Of a DNA stretch of 64,000 nt, positions 7,310 to 17,500 are shown one piece after another. The notes beneath the pieces were generated by a model. That model did no database searches and was not told the origin of the DNA. It saw only the letters and a list, made by a program, of their open reading frames with translations. The stretch comes from Polyangium mundeleinium. Lineage in GTDB: Bacteria > Myxococcota_A > Polyangia > Polyangiales > Polyangiaceae. Made by a program: the position numbers and the translations under genes. Location: NCBI RefSeq assembly GCF_028369105.1, contig NZ_JAQNDO010000001.1, forward strand, positions 5,982,501-6,046,500, written 5' to 3'. Each line of letters starts with the position of its first letter. The first letter of the stretch is position 1.

Positions 7310-10165
7310 TCAGGGCCCCTCGAAATCGGCCTTTTGCCAGGCCTTCGCCAGGATCAGGATCACCCCCTCGAGCGCTTTCGCGTAATCCTCGGGCGTCGCC
7401 CCGGCGGAGGGCGAGGGGTCGGGTCCGAAGAACGCGACCTTCCCATCCGGCGCGTACGCCTTCTGCATGACGTCGACCGTGGCCGCCGCCGTCACGAGCT
7501 TCTGGAGCGCCTCTTCCACGTACGGGCGGAGCCGGTTCTCCTTGGAGATACGCCGATCCACTTCGGCGGTGAGGGAGGCGAGCTCCTCGGCGCGCGCCGC
7601 CGCTTCGGTCTTCCCGGCCTCGGCGCGAATCGCGTCGAGGGTCCGGACAATCTCGGCCTTGCCGCGTTCCCAGCGCGTCGGCCCTTGGTCCTCCCATTCT
7701 CCGCTCAGGACCGTCTCGACGACCATCTGCGGATCGATCGTCGCGAGCACCTGCGCGCGGTTCGGCTGCGACAGCGATCCCGCCATCGAGATGGCGATGT
7801 CCCGCGCGCGCGGCCCGATTTGCCGCGGCACCCCGGCGTCCACGTCGGCGAGCATTTCCATGCCGAGGCTCGGCTGTTCGAGGAGGGACGCGAGAAGTTT
7901 TTCCTGGGGCGGGATGACCCACTGCGTGCAACCTGCGCGCATCGCGAGGTTTCGGCCGAGGTGCTGCCGCATCGCGGCGCGGGCCCAGAAGGGCCGCACG
8001 GGCTCGATGACGTACACCTCGGCCGGGCCGCTCACGTCCACGGCCTTCCAGGAGAGCCCCAGCGTCTTCACGATGGGCTGGCTCGGATATTCGTGCAGCC
8101 GGATCTCCAGGGGCCGCTCGAACTCGTCGAGCTCGTAGACCTCTTCGAGCACACGCTCGATGAGGACCACGCTCTGGTAGCAGGCGGCGAGCGGATCCTG
8201 GGCGTCGCGGAATTGCTTCAACGTGAGGATGTCGAGCGAAGCCCGCATCACGAGGGGCCCGAGCGCGAGGGCGCGCGCCATTTCGAGCTCCACGCGCATC
8301 TCGTTCGCCGTCGACACCTTCCGCTTGTGTTCCTGCAGCAGGAGGTTCGGGAGGTTCTCGTTCAGGAGGAACGAGCTCGTCGGGGCGGGCGGCGTCGTGG
8401 AGCCCTGGATGATCTCGATGACCGGTCGCTGCTCGGCCTTCTGGCCATACCCGGCCGCCGGGAGCACCTCGGCCACGACGGTGAGCAGGGGCTGCGGCGT
8501 CTTCGGCGAGGGCCCGGCGTGGTCCATCCATTCATCGGGCGGGCTCGCGAGGGTGGCGGGCAAGGTGGGGATGCCGCTCACCTCGGAGCGCGAGATCGCG
8601 GCCGTGGCGCGATTCGCGTAGGAGAACACCGGGATCATCGCCCCGCCGCGCAGCTCGCCGTTGAAATACCACAAGACCGGCAGGAGGATCTCGATGTCGC
8701 GGTCCGTCCAGACGCCCACGTTGTTCGTCGCGGATCCGACCTCGTCGACGCTCGACACCATCATGTACACGTGCGTGCCCCAGGCGTCGATTTGATACCC
8801 GGTGCCCTGGAGCATGACGTTGAGGTAGGCGTCGCAGAAGGCCTGGAGTTTGGACCTGTCGGCGAGCATCGGGAGGACGCGGATCGTCGCGTCCGGGAAA
8901 TAAAAGGGCCCCGTGATGGGGTCGACCGGGACGCCTCGCGCGGTATTGAAGAGCGGGATGGGCTCCGGGTCCGGCGCCGTGGGCGACGCGGGCACCCAGC
9001 CTTCGCTCTTCCAGCCGCCCGAGAAGGGCGTGCGCCACGCGAGCACCTCGCCCCAGGGGTATTTCACGTCGAAATCGAGCCAGAACGGGAACACGGGCTC
9101 GAGCACGTCCACCGGCTCGCCGTGCGCGCCGAGCGTGGACTCGCCCGAGACCTTGAGCCCGAGCGTGTCGACGAGGGGGAAATCCGAATACCCGTGAATG
9201 TTGATCCGATATCCGCCCGTGATGTCGCCGAGCAGGAGGTGGCTGTTGCCGAAGAAGCCGACCTGGTTCATCCCGTCGATGAGGAGCTTCGTCGTGATGA
9301 ACCCCTGGTAATCGGCGAGGTGCGGCTGCGTGGCGCTCGGGAACTGCTTCAGGTTGAGCGCGGTCCAATAGGGGTTCGAGGTGTAGAGCCCGACGATGAG
9401 CTGCGCGAGCTGCTGGGCCATTTTCACGGCGTTCGCGGGCGTCGCGCCGGGCTGCTTGTGCAGGATCCCCATTCCGTAAAGGATGTCGAGGCAGCTCGAC
9501 ATCCAGCGGCTCGCGCTGTTCACCACGTTCTGCGCCGCAGCCCAGGGGTAGAACGGTTGCGTGAGGTCCGGGGGGCACTCGAACGGCGTGAGCGGCGGCG
9601 CCTGCACGAACTCGAGGAGCGTGCGCTCTTCGAGCTTCTCGCCCGCATACGTCCGCGGAAAGAGCTGCGCGGCCACCTTGGCGAGGAGCCGCGGGGCCAT
9701 CGGATCGTCGACCCACCCGCTCAGGGTCGGCACGAGATACCCGGGCGATTTCGGCCACCCGTAGACCTCACGGCCCGTCGTCATCGAGAGGGGGTTGTTC
9801 ACGAAGATGTACGGCGTGAGGTAGACCCAGTCCTTGAAGACGAGCTCCGACCCTTGCTTCTCGTACCACGCGAGCGGGATCGTGAAATTGACCTCGTGCT
9901 GCGCGATCCAGCCGAGGTTCGCGGCGTCGATCGACATCTTGCCGTAATGCACGAGCTGCAGGTAGACGTACGGCAGGAACACCCGGAACTGGCCGACCTT
10001 GTCCGGGGCGATGTTGTTGATGTACTGGTCGACGAACCGCTGCACCCGCTCCATGTCGGCGAGGAGCGGGAAGACCCGCATCGTCACCCCCTTGAAAGAA
10101 AAGGGAGGGATGAGCTGCATCGCGGGGTACAATCCCCGCGCGATATTGAAGAGCGGTTGCTGCAT
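7310..10165 (-). CDS. Tandem acetoacetate-decarboxylase-fold protein (two modules)
   Basis: The protein has 951 aa, against about 250 for a single acetoacetate decarboxylase (ADC). Two related modules, about residues 5-375 and 404-770, each begin with a similar LFN.ARG...RV.P.LAD pattern. A helical C-terminal extension (about 800-951) follows. Module 1 has REVYGWPKSP, which aligns with the ADC active-site peptide ELSAYPKKL, so Lys139 is the expected Schiff-base lysine. The second Lys of the pair is Ser. In module 2 the same site reads SEVSGIPTLP, with Thr534 for the lysine, so it should be catalytically dead. It is the last gene of a four-gene operon behind a polyprenyl synthase (41-base gap). 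Its function is probably decarboxylation of, or binding to, a beta-keto acid. A Shine-Dalgarno (CGGAGAC) precedes the ATG. Confidence 0.75.
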   Translation of the reverse strand: MQQPLFNIARGLYPAMQLIPPFSFKGVTMRVFPLLADMERVQRFVDQYINNIAPDKVGQFRVFLPYVYLQLVHYGKMSIDAANLGWIAQHEVNFTIPLAWYEKQGSELVFKDWVYLTPYIFVNNPLSMTTGREVYGWPKSPGYLVPTLSGWVDDPMAPRLLAKVAAQLFPRTYAGEKLEERTLLEFVQAPPLTPFECPPDLTQPFYPWAAAQNVVNSASRWMSSCLDILYGMGILHKQPGATPANAVKMAQQLAQLIVGLYTSNPYWTALNLKQFPSATQPHLADYQGFITTKLLIDGMNQVGFFGNSHLLLGDITGGYRINIHGYSDFPLVDTLGLKVSGESTLGAHGEPVDVLEPVFPFWLDFDVKYPWGEVLAWRTPFSGGWKSEGWVPASPTAPDPEPIPLFNTARGVPVDPITGPFYFPDATIRVLPMLADRSKLQAFCDAYLNVMLQGTGYQIDAWGTHVYMMVSSVDEVGSATNNVGVWTDRDIEILLPVLWYFNGELRGGAMIPVFSYANRATAAISRSEVSGIPTLPATLASPPDEWMDHAGPSPKTPQPLLTVVAEVLPAAGYGQKAEQRPVIEIIQGSTTPPAPTSSFLLNENLPNLLLQEHKRKVSTANEMRVELEMARALALGPLVMRASLDILTLKQFRDAQDPLAACYQSVVLIERVLEEVYELDEFERPLEIRLHEYPSQPIVKTLGLSWKAVDVSGPAEVYVIEPVRPFWARAAMRQHLGRNLAMRAGCTQWVIPPQEKLLASLLEQPSLGMEMLADVDAGVPRQIGPRARDIAISMAGSLSQPNRAQVLATIDPQMVVETVLSGEWEDQGPTRWERGKAEIVRTLDAIRAEAGKTEAAARAEELASLTAEVDRRISKENRLRPYVEEALQKLVTAAATVDVMQKAYAPDGKVAFFGPDPSPSAGATPEDYAKALEGVILILAKAWQKADFEGP

Positions 10166-10206
10166 GGTTCGTCTCCGAGCCGTTGTCGTCTTGCCGCGCC
10201 CGCCCG

Positions 10207-11232
10207 TCAAGCCCGCTCGATGACCCAGCGGGGGAGGGCCTCGATGAATTGTTTGTCCTTGGAGTCCGGCAGCGCGCCGAACAGGAGGGAAAACTCGTGC
10301 GAGGCCGCGCCCGCGAGCCCTTGCGCGACCTCACGCGCGTACTCGATGCACCCGTAATGATCCATCCGCTCGCGCACCCAGGTGATCTCCTCGCGGGTGC
10401 GCTCGGCCCGCGGCAGCGCGAGCAGGCGGCCGAGGCGCGCGCGTTCCTCCTCCGTCCCCGCCTCGAAGAGGCGGATCAGCATCATCGTCCGTTTGCCCTC
10501 GTGGATGTCGCCGCCGAGCTCCTTGCCGTAATCGTTCTCGTCGCCGGTCAGGTTCAAGAGATCGTCCTGGATCTGGAAGGCCGCGCCGAGGAAAAAGCCG
10601 AACCGGATGAACGAGTCGGGATCGACCGAGTCGAACGTGGCGATCATCGCGCCGACGCGGATCGGGTGGATCATCCCGAGCCAGCACGTCTTTTTGAGGA
10701 CCATTTCGAGGTAATCGGATTCGCGCACGCGCGTCGAATTCTCGTGGCGCCAGCCGAGCTCCATGGCCTGCCCCTCGGCCGACTCCGAGGCCATCCGTTC
10801 GGTTTCTTCGAGGATACGCAGCGCGAGGCGCGGGCCGAGGGTCCGGAAGTTCACGAGCAGCGGGCGGAGGCCCAGGAGCCCGAGCATGTCGCCGACGTTG
10901 ATGGCGATCGGGACGCCGTGCGTCGCGTGCAGCGTGGGTTTGCCGCGGCGGCGCTCGCTCTCGTCCTCGATGTCGTCGTGGACGAGCATGGCGTTGTGGA
11001 GCAGCTCGATGGACGCGGCCGTGTCGAGGGCGTCCTCGGGCGGGCAGCCGAAGGCGCGGGCCGTGGCAATGCAGAGGCTCGGCCGGAAGCCGCGGCCGCC
11101 GCGCTGCGGATAATCCGCCACGAGGTCGTAGAGCCAGCGCCGCGGCTCGCGCGCCGGGATGTATTGAAAGAGCCGCGAGCGCGCGGCCGCCCCGTATTCT
11201 TGCAAAACGGCGGGGACGATCTCGGCGAGCAT
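10207..11232 (-). CDS. Polyprenyl (probably geranylgeranyl-class) diphosphate synthase
   Basis: The protein has 341 aa, normal for a trans-isoprenyl diphosphate synthase. The first Asp-rich motif is HDDIED (residues 86-90) followed by RRGKPT. GQAMELGW and KKT lie in the expected places. The second motif is FQIQDDLLNLTGDE (223-227), where DDxxN replaces the usual DDxxD. Ala at the fifth position before the first motif is compatible with C20 or longer products rather than FPP. The enzyme condenses IPP with an allylic diphosphate. It is translated just after the Pro-rich protein gene (17-base gap) and before the ADC-like gene. The start at 11232 (MLAEIVPAV) matches the family; longer frames upstream are Arg-rich shadow. 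Confidence 0.9.
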   Translation of the reverse strand: MLAEIVPAVLQEYGAAARSRLFQYIPAREPRRWLYDLVADYPQRGGRGFRPSLCIATARAFGCPPEDALDTAASIELLHNAMLVHDDIEDESERRRGKPTLHATHGVPIAINVGDMLGLLGLRPLLVNFRTLGPRLALRILEETERMASESAEGQAMELGWRHENSTRVRESDYLEMVLKKTCWLGMIHPIRVGAMIATFDSVDPDSFIRFGFFLGAAFQIQDDLLNLTGDENDYGKELGGDIHEGKRTMMLIRLFEAGTEEERARLGRLLALPRAERTREEITWVRERMDHYGCIEYAREVAQGLAGAASHEFSLLFGALPDSKDKQFIEALPRWVIERA

Positions 11233-11249
11233 GGAATCCTCGGCCCTCG

Positions 11250-12254
11250 TCAGGCCTTCAAGGTGACAGTCACGCGACCGACGGGGGAGCGGCTCGCCTC
11301 GTCGATCACGACGCCGCTGTAGGAGCCGGCGGGCTGCTCGGGCGGGATTTGCAGCGTGATCCCGATGGCGCCGTCGTTCGACAATCGAACCCCTTCGAGC
11401 GGCGGCGCGCCCTCCACGTCGAGCGCGCCGAGCGCCGGGGCGACGAGGTGTTTTCCGGCGGCGCCGGGCCCGAGGTGGAGGCGCACCTCCGCGGCGCGGC
11501 CGAGGTGCACGTCGAAGCGCAATGCAATGCCCGGCTCTCGCCCCGAAGGCTCCAGCGGCGGGCGCGGGGGAGGCGCGGGCGCTGCGGGACCCGGCCCGCG
11601 GCTGGCCCACGGCGGGGCGCGGGGCCCTTCGAACGGCGGCGGTTCGTAGCGCTCGCGTGGAGGCGGCGGCGGCGTATAGGCGCCATGCGTCGGCGGCTCG
11701 TATCGCTCGCGCGTCGGCGGCTCGTATCGGCCGTACGGGGGCGGGGGCTCGGGCCTCCCATACGGCGGCGGCGGCTCGTATCGGTTTTGCGGCGTATAGG
11801 CCGCGCGCGGATCATAACCGCCGTAGGGCTGCCCATACGGCGATTGCGGCGCGCGTCCCTGGGGCGCGAAGCCCATGGGCCCGGCGAAATCGAACATCAT
11901 GCCAACCGCGTCCGACCAGTACCGCATCGCCCTGCGCGCCATGTCGCCATAGGACAGCGGCCCGGCCTCGGTCCACGATCCGCCGAACCCACGCGCCGCG
12001 TCCCTGCCGCGTCGCATGTATTCGTCGTACACGCGATACGCCGTGGACACGCCCGTTTCGAGCGAGGGCCGGCCGTTCGGCGCCGAATAGCCATTCGGCC
12101 CCGGGATGGGCTCGGGGCGGCGCTCCGGCGGGGAGCGGAACATCAAGGGCACGTCCCGAATGGGCTGCGTGCGCGCGGGAGGATCACGCCGCAGCCGGTC
12201 CTGCACGGGCGCGTCGTGGGGGGGAGGGCGATCATGCGGATTCCATTGGCTCAT
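11250..12254 (-). CDS. Pro/Tyr-rich repeat protein of the isoprenoid operon
   Basis: The protein has 334 aa in three regions. Residues 1-70 are Pro/Arg-rich and disordered. A short helical block (about 72-130) with AYRVYDEYMRRG and RRAMRYWSDAVGMMFD looks amphipathic. Residues 140-230 are low complexity with repeated RYEPP/PPPYGR units. A C-terminal beta-sandwich-like domain (about 245-334) ends PAGSYSGVVIDEA...VGRVTVTL. I do not recognise a named family. The amphipathic block is faintly phasin-like, which would fit a surface-coating or scaffold role, but that is a guess. ATG overlaps the stop of the oxidoreductase gene by 4 bases (ATGA), so the two are translationally coupled. Confidence 0.7.
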   Translation of the reverse strand: MSQWNPHDRPPPHDAPVQDRLRRDPPARTQPIRDVPLMFRSPPERRPEPIPGPNGYSAPNGRPSLETGVSTAYRVYDEYMRRGRDAARGFGGSWTEAGPLSYGDMARRAMRYWSDAVGMMFDFAGPMGFAPQGRAPQSPYGQPYGGYDPRAAYTPQNRYEPPPPYGRPEPPPPYGRYEPPTRERYEPPTHGAYTPPPPPRERYEPPPFEGPRAPPWASRGPGPAAPAPPPRPPLEPSGREPGIALRFDVHLGRAAEVRLHLGPGAAGKHLVAPALGALDVEGAPPLEGVRLSNDGAIGITLQIPPEQPAGSYSGVVIDEASRSPVGRVTVTLKA

Positions 12255-14419
12255 GGGTGATCGTATCCGATGATTTCGTCGAGGGGAGGGTGATGGCTGA
12301 TGGCGTGCGCGGCGAGCAGCCCCGACATCACGGCCGACTCGACGCAGCCCGTATCGAGCCCGGTGCGCGTCCAGTCGCCAGCGATGGTCAGGTTGTCGAA
12401 GGTCATGTCGAGCGGCGAAATGCGGTACTTGATGCTCCCGGGCATCGAGAGGACGTACCGATCCGAAGGATTCACGTTGGCCGTCCAGAACTGCGAGTCG
12501 AACCGCGCAGCGCCCGTGCTCCGCGGCGCGCCGGATCGCGCCTCCTCGGGGTCGACGAGCAGATCCCAGCGAAATTCGCCCGGCCTGCGGACGGCCGCGG
12601 GCCAGAGCCAGCCCACGTCCCAATCGAGGAAACGCACGATGTTGTCGCGCACGTAGGCGCGCGCGATGCCCGGCAGATCCGGGCCCTCGGGCGCGACGTC
12701 CGGCAAGACGCTGCAAAAATACGCGATGGACCGGACCGGCTCCTCGAAGCTCTCCACGCGCTCGAGGTGCGTCATGTCCGCCCACGTGTCGAACGGCTCG
12801 ACGAACCCCGACAGGTTCACCGGCGCGGGCCGGTTCCAGCCGAGCTCCCGCGCGTCCGCCCGGAGCCACACCTGGAAGGCCTGCGTCGCGACGCTCTTCA
12901 CGTTCTGCACCATCGCGCGCCACGACGGCGCCCGCTCGACGAGCTCGGGGGCGACGTGCGGAATGGCGCCGATGCTCGCGCCGAGCACGACGAAATCGAA
13001 GTCGTCGCCCACGCGGACCGTCTTTTCACCCGCGCGGCGTGTCTCCCAGTGCGATTCGAACGCCCACCCCTCGCGCTCCAGGCGCTCGCCGTCCACGAGC
13101 TGCCGGGGGTCGGCCTTCGAGGGCCAGCAGGGCAGCCCCTTTATGTCGACGAGCGGCGCGTACTCGCCGCCGCTCACGATCTCGGCCTGCACGTCGAATT
13201 CGAGCGCCGTGACGTGCGCCGGCCCGGCCTCGGGTGGCGAGAGCTTTACGTTGCGCAGGCGGTGGAAAAACTCGAAATGCGCGCCCCGCTTTTTCAAGAC
13301 CTCGTACATCGGGGCGAACACGATGTCGCCCATGCCGGCCTGCATGCGGAAAAACAGCGATCCGCGGTACGTGAAGAACATCCGGAGCGCGCCACGAAGC
13401 GCGACACCGGCCGCGAGGGCCGGGCGCCGTATGTCGCCCTCCTCGTACGCGAACGCGAGGTCGTAGAGCGCGCGGACGAACCCGGAGTCGAGCGAGTGCT
13501 CGGACGCGCCATTTCGGCGGAGCCAATCCGACCATTCGTACTCGTTGATCGCGTCGAACCCGTCCGGGTGGAACGCGAGCCCGTACCGGAGCGAGCCCCT
13601 CACGATGCAGAGGATGAGCTCGACGACCTCCCACACGCGCCGCAGGCCCATGTCCCCGCCGACGATCGCGTCGAGCTCCCGCCGCACGACCGCGCCGATC
13701 GCGTCGAGGAGCCGCAGGAGCGTGGCCTGCACGCTGTCCCGCGGCGACAGGGCGAAGAGCGATTGCAACGCCGTGCGCAGGAGGTCCACGGCCTCGAACA
13801 CCGCCGCCGTCGTGGCGAGCTGCCCGTACCGCAGGATCCGCTCGATCATCCCGAGCACGTCGCCCGGCGACGCCCCGGCGCGGCGCGCGCCCTCGGAGGC
13901 AGGCCAGCCGGGCGCGGCGCGCCCCGCGTTCGCCGAACGCAAGAGCTCGGGGACGAGCGCGAGCGCCTTCTCCAGGTATCCCGCGACGCTGAAGGGGTTG
14001 CGCTCCTCCAGCGGATCGCCGGGCCTGCCCTTGCCGGGCGGGAAATGGGCGACCCAGGGCTCCCAGGCGCCGCTCGGCAGGCGATCGGTCACGCCGACGA
14101 CGGGCGCGGGCGCGAACGCGTCCTCGAACGTCGCGATGGGGCAAGCGCGCGGATTGCGCCCGAGCTCGCCATAACACGAGCGCATGAGGCGGAACGCATT
14201 CTCGTAAAACCCCATCCAGAGGTGCAGCCCGTGCTCCTCGATGCGGCCCGACGGCCCGCGGCCCGAGGCGCCTTTGCCGCCGAGCCGGAAGCCCATCTGG
14301 TAGATCGTGACGTCGTAGAGGCCGCGATGCTCGGGCCGCGTCAGCTCGAAGGCGGCCGCCATCGATGCGCATCCGCCTCCGATGATTGCCACCCGAATGG
14401 GGCGTCCGGGAACGTGCAT
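12251..14419 (-). CDS. FAD-dependent oxidoreductase, carotenoid-desaturase/amine-oxidase-like
   Basis: The protein has 722 aa. The N-terminal dinucleotide-binding motif is VAIIGGGCASMAAAFEL (last Gly replaced by Ser), followed by the strand and loop YDVTIYQMGFRLGGKGASGR seen in phytoene desaturase/amine oxidase enzymes. The C-terminal FAD-contact segment is TIAGDWTRTGLDTGCVESAV. The central 450 residues are longer than in CrtI-type desaturases. It probably oxidises or desaturates a hydrophobic substrate. It heads the operon with a Pro-rich protein, a polyprenyl synthase and an ADC-fold protein, pointing to a prenyl-derived product. A TTG at 14434 is an alternative start, and neither start has a strong Shine-Dalgarno. 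Confidence 0.85.
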   Translation of the reverse strand: MHVPGRPIRVAIIGGGCASMAAAFELTRPEHRGLYDVTIYQMGFRLGGKGASGRGPSGRIEEHGLHLWMGFYENAFRLMRSCYGELGRNPRACPIATFEDAFAPAPVVGVTDRLPSGAWEPWVAHFPPGKGRPGDPLEERNPFSVAGYLEKALALVPELLRSANAGRAAPGWPASEGARRAGASPGDVLGMIERILRYGQLATTAAVFEAVDLLRTALQSLFALSPRDSVQATLLRLLDAIGAVVRRELDAIVGGDMGLRRVWEVVELILCIVRGSLRYGLAFHPDGFDAINEYEWSDWLRRNGASEHSLDSGFVRALYDLAFAYEEGDIRRPALAAGVALRGALRMFFTYRGSLFFRMQAGMGDIVFAPMYEVLKKRGAHFEFFHRLRNVKLSPPEAGPAHVTALEFDVQAEIVSGGEYAPLVDIKGLPCWPSKADPRQLVDGERLEREGWAFESHWETRRAGEKTVRVGDDFDFVVLGASIGAIPHVAPELVERAPSWRAMVQNVKSVATQAFQVWLRADARELGWNRPAPVNLSGFVEPFDTWADMTHLERVESFEEPVRSIAYFCSVLPDVAPEGPDLPGIARAYVRDNIVRFLDWDVGWLWPAAVRRPGEFRWDLLVDPEEARSGAPRSTGAARFDSQFWTANVNPSDRYVLSMPGSIKYRISPLDMTFDNLTIAGDWTRTGLDTGCVESAVMSGLLAAHAISHHPPLDEIIGYDHP

Positions 14420-14532
14420 GTCCGTTATGGACAATGCAGCAGGTCTGTCCCTTCTTCAAGGACGAACGGCACGAGATGAGTGATCCCACTACGTTTTTTG
14501 GACGTGCTCGCGGGCCGTCCGCAAAACCTTCC

Positions 14533-17500
14533 CTAGCGTGAGCTTATTGTTTTTCGTGAGTCGGCGCCGCCCGAGGATGCGGGCCCGGCCGTGCCGCCCG
14601 GCTGCTTCTGGCGTCTGGGCAGCGTTATGACGAACTCGGTGTACTCTCCCTGCGCGGTGTGCACCTGCATCGACCCGCGGTGCCCCTGGACCACGGTGTC
14701 GTAGCAGATCGACAGCCCGAGCCCGGTGCCCTCGCCGGGCGGTTTCGTCGTGAAGAAGGGATTGAAGACTTTTCCGAGGATCTCGTCCTGGATGCCCGTC
14801 CCGTTGTCCCGGATGCGCACCTCGACCAGGCTGCCGTCGCCGCGTGTACGGATCCCGAGCGTGGGCGCGTAGCCGGGGCCGGCCGTTCGTTGCTTCTCCT
14901 GCATTGCGTAGCAGGCGTTGTTGATCACGTTGATGAATACGCGGACCATGTCCTGGACTGCGATCTCCACCAGGCCGATCGAGGCGTCGCAGTCGTTCTC
15001 GATCTTCAGGTGGAACCCCGGCAGCTTGCCGCGATAGCCGTGGTAGGCGAGATCGAGCCCCTCGGCGAGGGCGGCGTTCAGATCGGCCGGCTCGTGTTTT
15101 CCGCCTCCCGCGCGCGAATGCAGGAGCATCCCGTTCACGATGTGGTTCGCCCGCACGCCGTGCTCGCCGATCTTCGCGACGTTTTGGCCCAGGAGGGAGA
15201 GCGTCTCCTGGATCTCCTCGATCGTGTCCGGCGTCGCCGCGCCGTCGAGCTGCGTGAGCCCCTCGTCGAGCTCCGTGACGAGCCCGGAGGAGAGCTCGGC
15301 GAAGTTGATGATGAAGTTCAGCGGGTTCTTCATCTCGTGCGCGATGCCGGCCGTCAGCGCGCCGAGGCTCGCGAGCTTCTCCTGCATCACGAGCTGCTGC
15401 TGCGTGTCGCGGAGCTGTTCGAGCGTCGATCCGAGCTCGGCGTTCTTCACGGAGAGCTCCCGCGTCCGCTCGTCGACCTTCTGCTCGAGCGTGCGGCTGT
15501 ACTCTTCGAGCAGATCGTTCGAGGCGCGCAGGCGCGTGGAGGTCTTTTCGAGGTCGGCGAAGAGCCGCGCGTTGTGGAGCGAGAGCGCGGCCTGCGAGAG
15601 CAGGAGGCGCAGGACATCGAGCCTCGACGCGGTGAACGCGCCCGCGATGAGGTTGTTTTCGAGGTAGATGATGGCCGTCACGGCGCCGCGATCGAGGAGC
15701 GGCGCGCAGAGCACGGATTTCGGTCGCGCCGATGCGATGTACGGATCGGCGGTGAAGCGGCCTTCACGCGCCGCGTCACGGAGCACGACGCTCTCGCGCG
15801 TGCGGCTCACGTACTTCACGATCGCGGCCGAGAGGCGCTTCTCCTGGTCGAGCGGCGTCGCGTCGTGCGTGATGACGTCGACCTGATCGATCGTGTGCTC
15901 GACCGCGACGACGTGCTGACCCTCGCGCTCCAGGATCAAAAAACCTCGCTGCGCGCCTGCGTTCTCCAGGAGGATCCGCATGAGCGTGGAGCTCAGCCGT
16001 TCGAGGACGATCTCGCCGGAGATCGCGCGGGCGGCCTTCATCACGGTCGCGAGATCGATCGACTCGCCGCCGCTCCCCGTCGTGGACTCGACGCCGAGGT
16101 TCACCGTGGCGGGACCTTGGGCCGTGCTCGGCGGCGGGGGGGCCGCCGAGCCGAGCAGCTCCGCGTGCTCTTTGTTCAGCGCCGCGACCTTGGCCGACGC
16201 GCCCCAGCGCACGTAGCCGTAGCGCGCCTCGCCCATGTACGTCGCGGCGATCTTCGTGCGCCCGAGCTCCAGGTAATGCTCCGCCGCGAGCTCGTAGGCG
16301 AGCGCCTCCTCTTGCACGAACCCGTTCTTCGCGGCGCCTTTGATCGCTCGCTCGAAGAGGTCCATCGCCTCGGCCGCGCGGCCGAGCAGCCACGCGCGCA
16401 CCGCTTCGACGAGCTCGTACTTGTGCAGGTAGTTCGCCGGCGCCTGATCGGCCCAGCGCTTCACGAGCGCCTGGTTCTCGTCGACCTGGGCGAGCAGCGC
16501 GGCGCGCTTCTCGGGCCTCGCCACGCGCGCGGCCCGCAGGAGCGCGAGCGAGTGGTAGAGCGGGAGCTGCCCCGCCGTCATGTGCCCCGTGAGCGCGTTC
16601 AGGTAGGGCTTCGCCGCGTTGGCGGCCTCGATCGCGAGCACCGTGTCCCCGAAGAGATACGCGAGCATGCACTTCGAGATGTGCAGGAGGCCGAGCGCGT
16701 TCTCGCTCTTCACCTCGAGGAAGTGTCGGATCGCCGTCCGCTCGTCGAGGCTCTCGCCCACGAGCAGGATCGGGTCCTTCGACTTGCCCATGAGGTTCAG
16801 CACGGTCTGCCGGACGATGCGCGCGAAGGAGAGGCCGTGCTCCTGCTTGACGCGCGCCAGCACGTCGATGTGCTGGGCCACGTCCGCGACCACGACGTCG
16901 AGCGGCTCGCCCGCGTAAAAGATCGCCGCGGCGTGGATGGCCGCCGAGTACCCGACGAACTCGTGATCCCCGACGTCGAGGCCCGTCGTGACGGCCTCGC
17001 GCAGGAAGTCGAAGGAGACACGCAGGTGCTCCTTCCAGATCTTGATGAAGCTGCCGACGAGCGTGTAGACCTTCGCCCTGAGGGCCCGCGCGTCGAAGCG
17101 ATTCATGAGGCGGATCGCGAGGTCGCCGTAGACGTTGCCGGCGTCCGGATCCCCGAAGGCGCTGCGCACGACGCCGTACTCGGCGAAGGCGAACGGCGAG
17201 AGCGGCGAGTGCCCGTGCTCGACGCAGAGCTTGACCATCTCGCAGACGACGGGCACGAAGAGCATGGGCTTGCCGATGTAGACCGGGGCCGTGAGCGTCA
17301 CGAGCAGCCGGAGCCGCGCGGCCTGGGTCGGATCCGCCATGTCGGGCAGATACGCGAGCGACTCCACGGGCCTGTCGCCGATGAGCGCCGCCGTCTCGGC
17401 GTACCTCGCGAGCATCCCGTTCGTGTCGATGTCCTCGGGCAGCGGCGCGCCGAGCAGCTCGAGCGCCTGGAGGCCCACGCGGATCGTCGCGTCGAACTCG

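Noticed and set aside
7178-10357. A plus-strand open frame of about 1060 codons across the ADC-like gene
   Set aside because: Arg/His-rich shadow of the minus-strand gene, with no Shine-Dalgarno and no recognisable motif.
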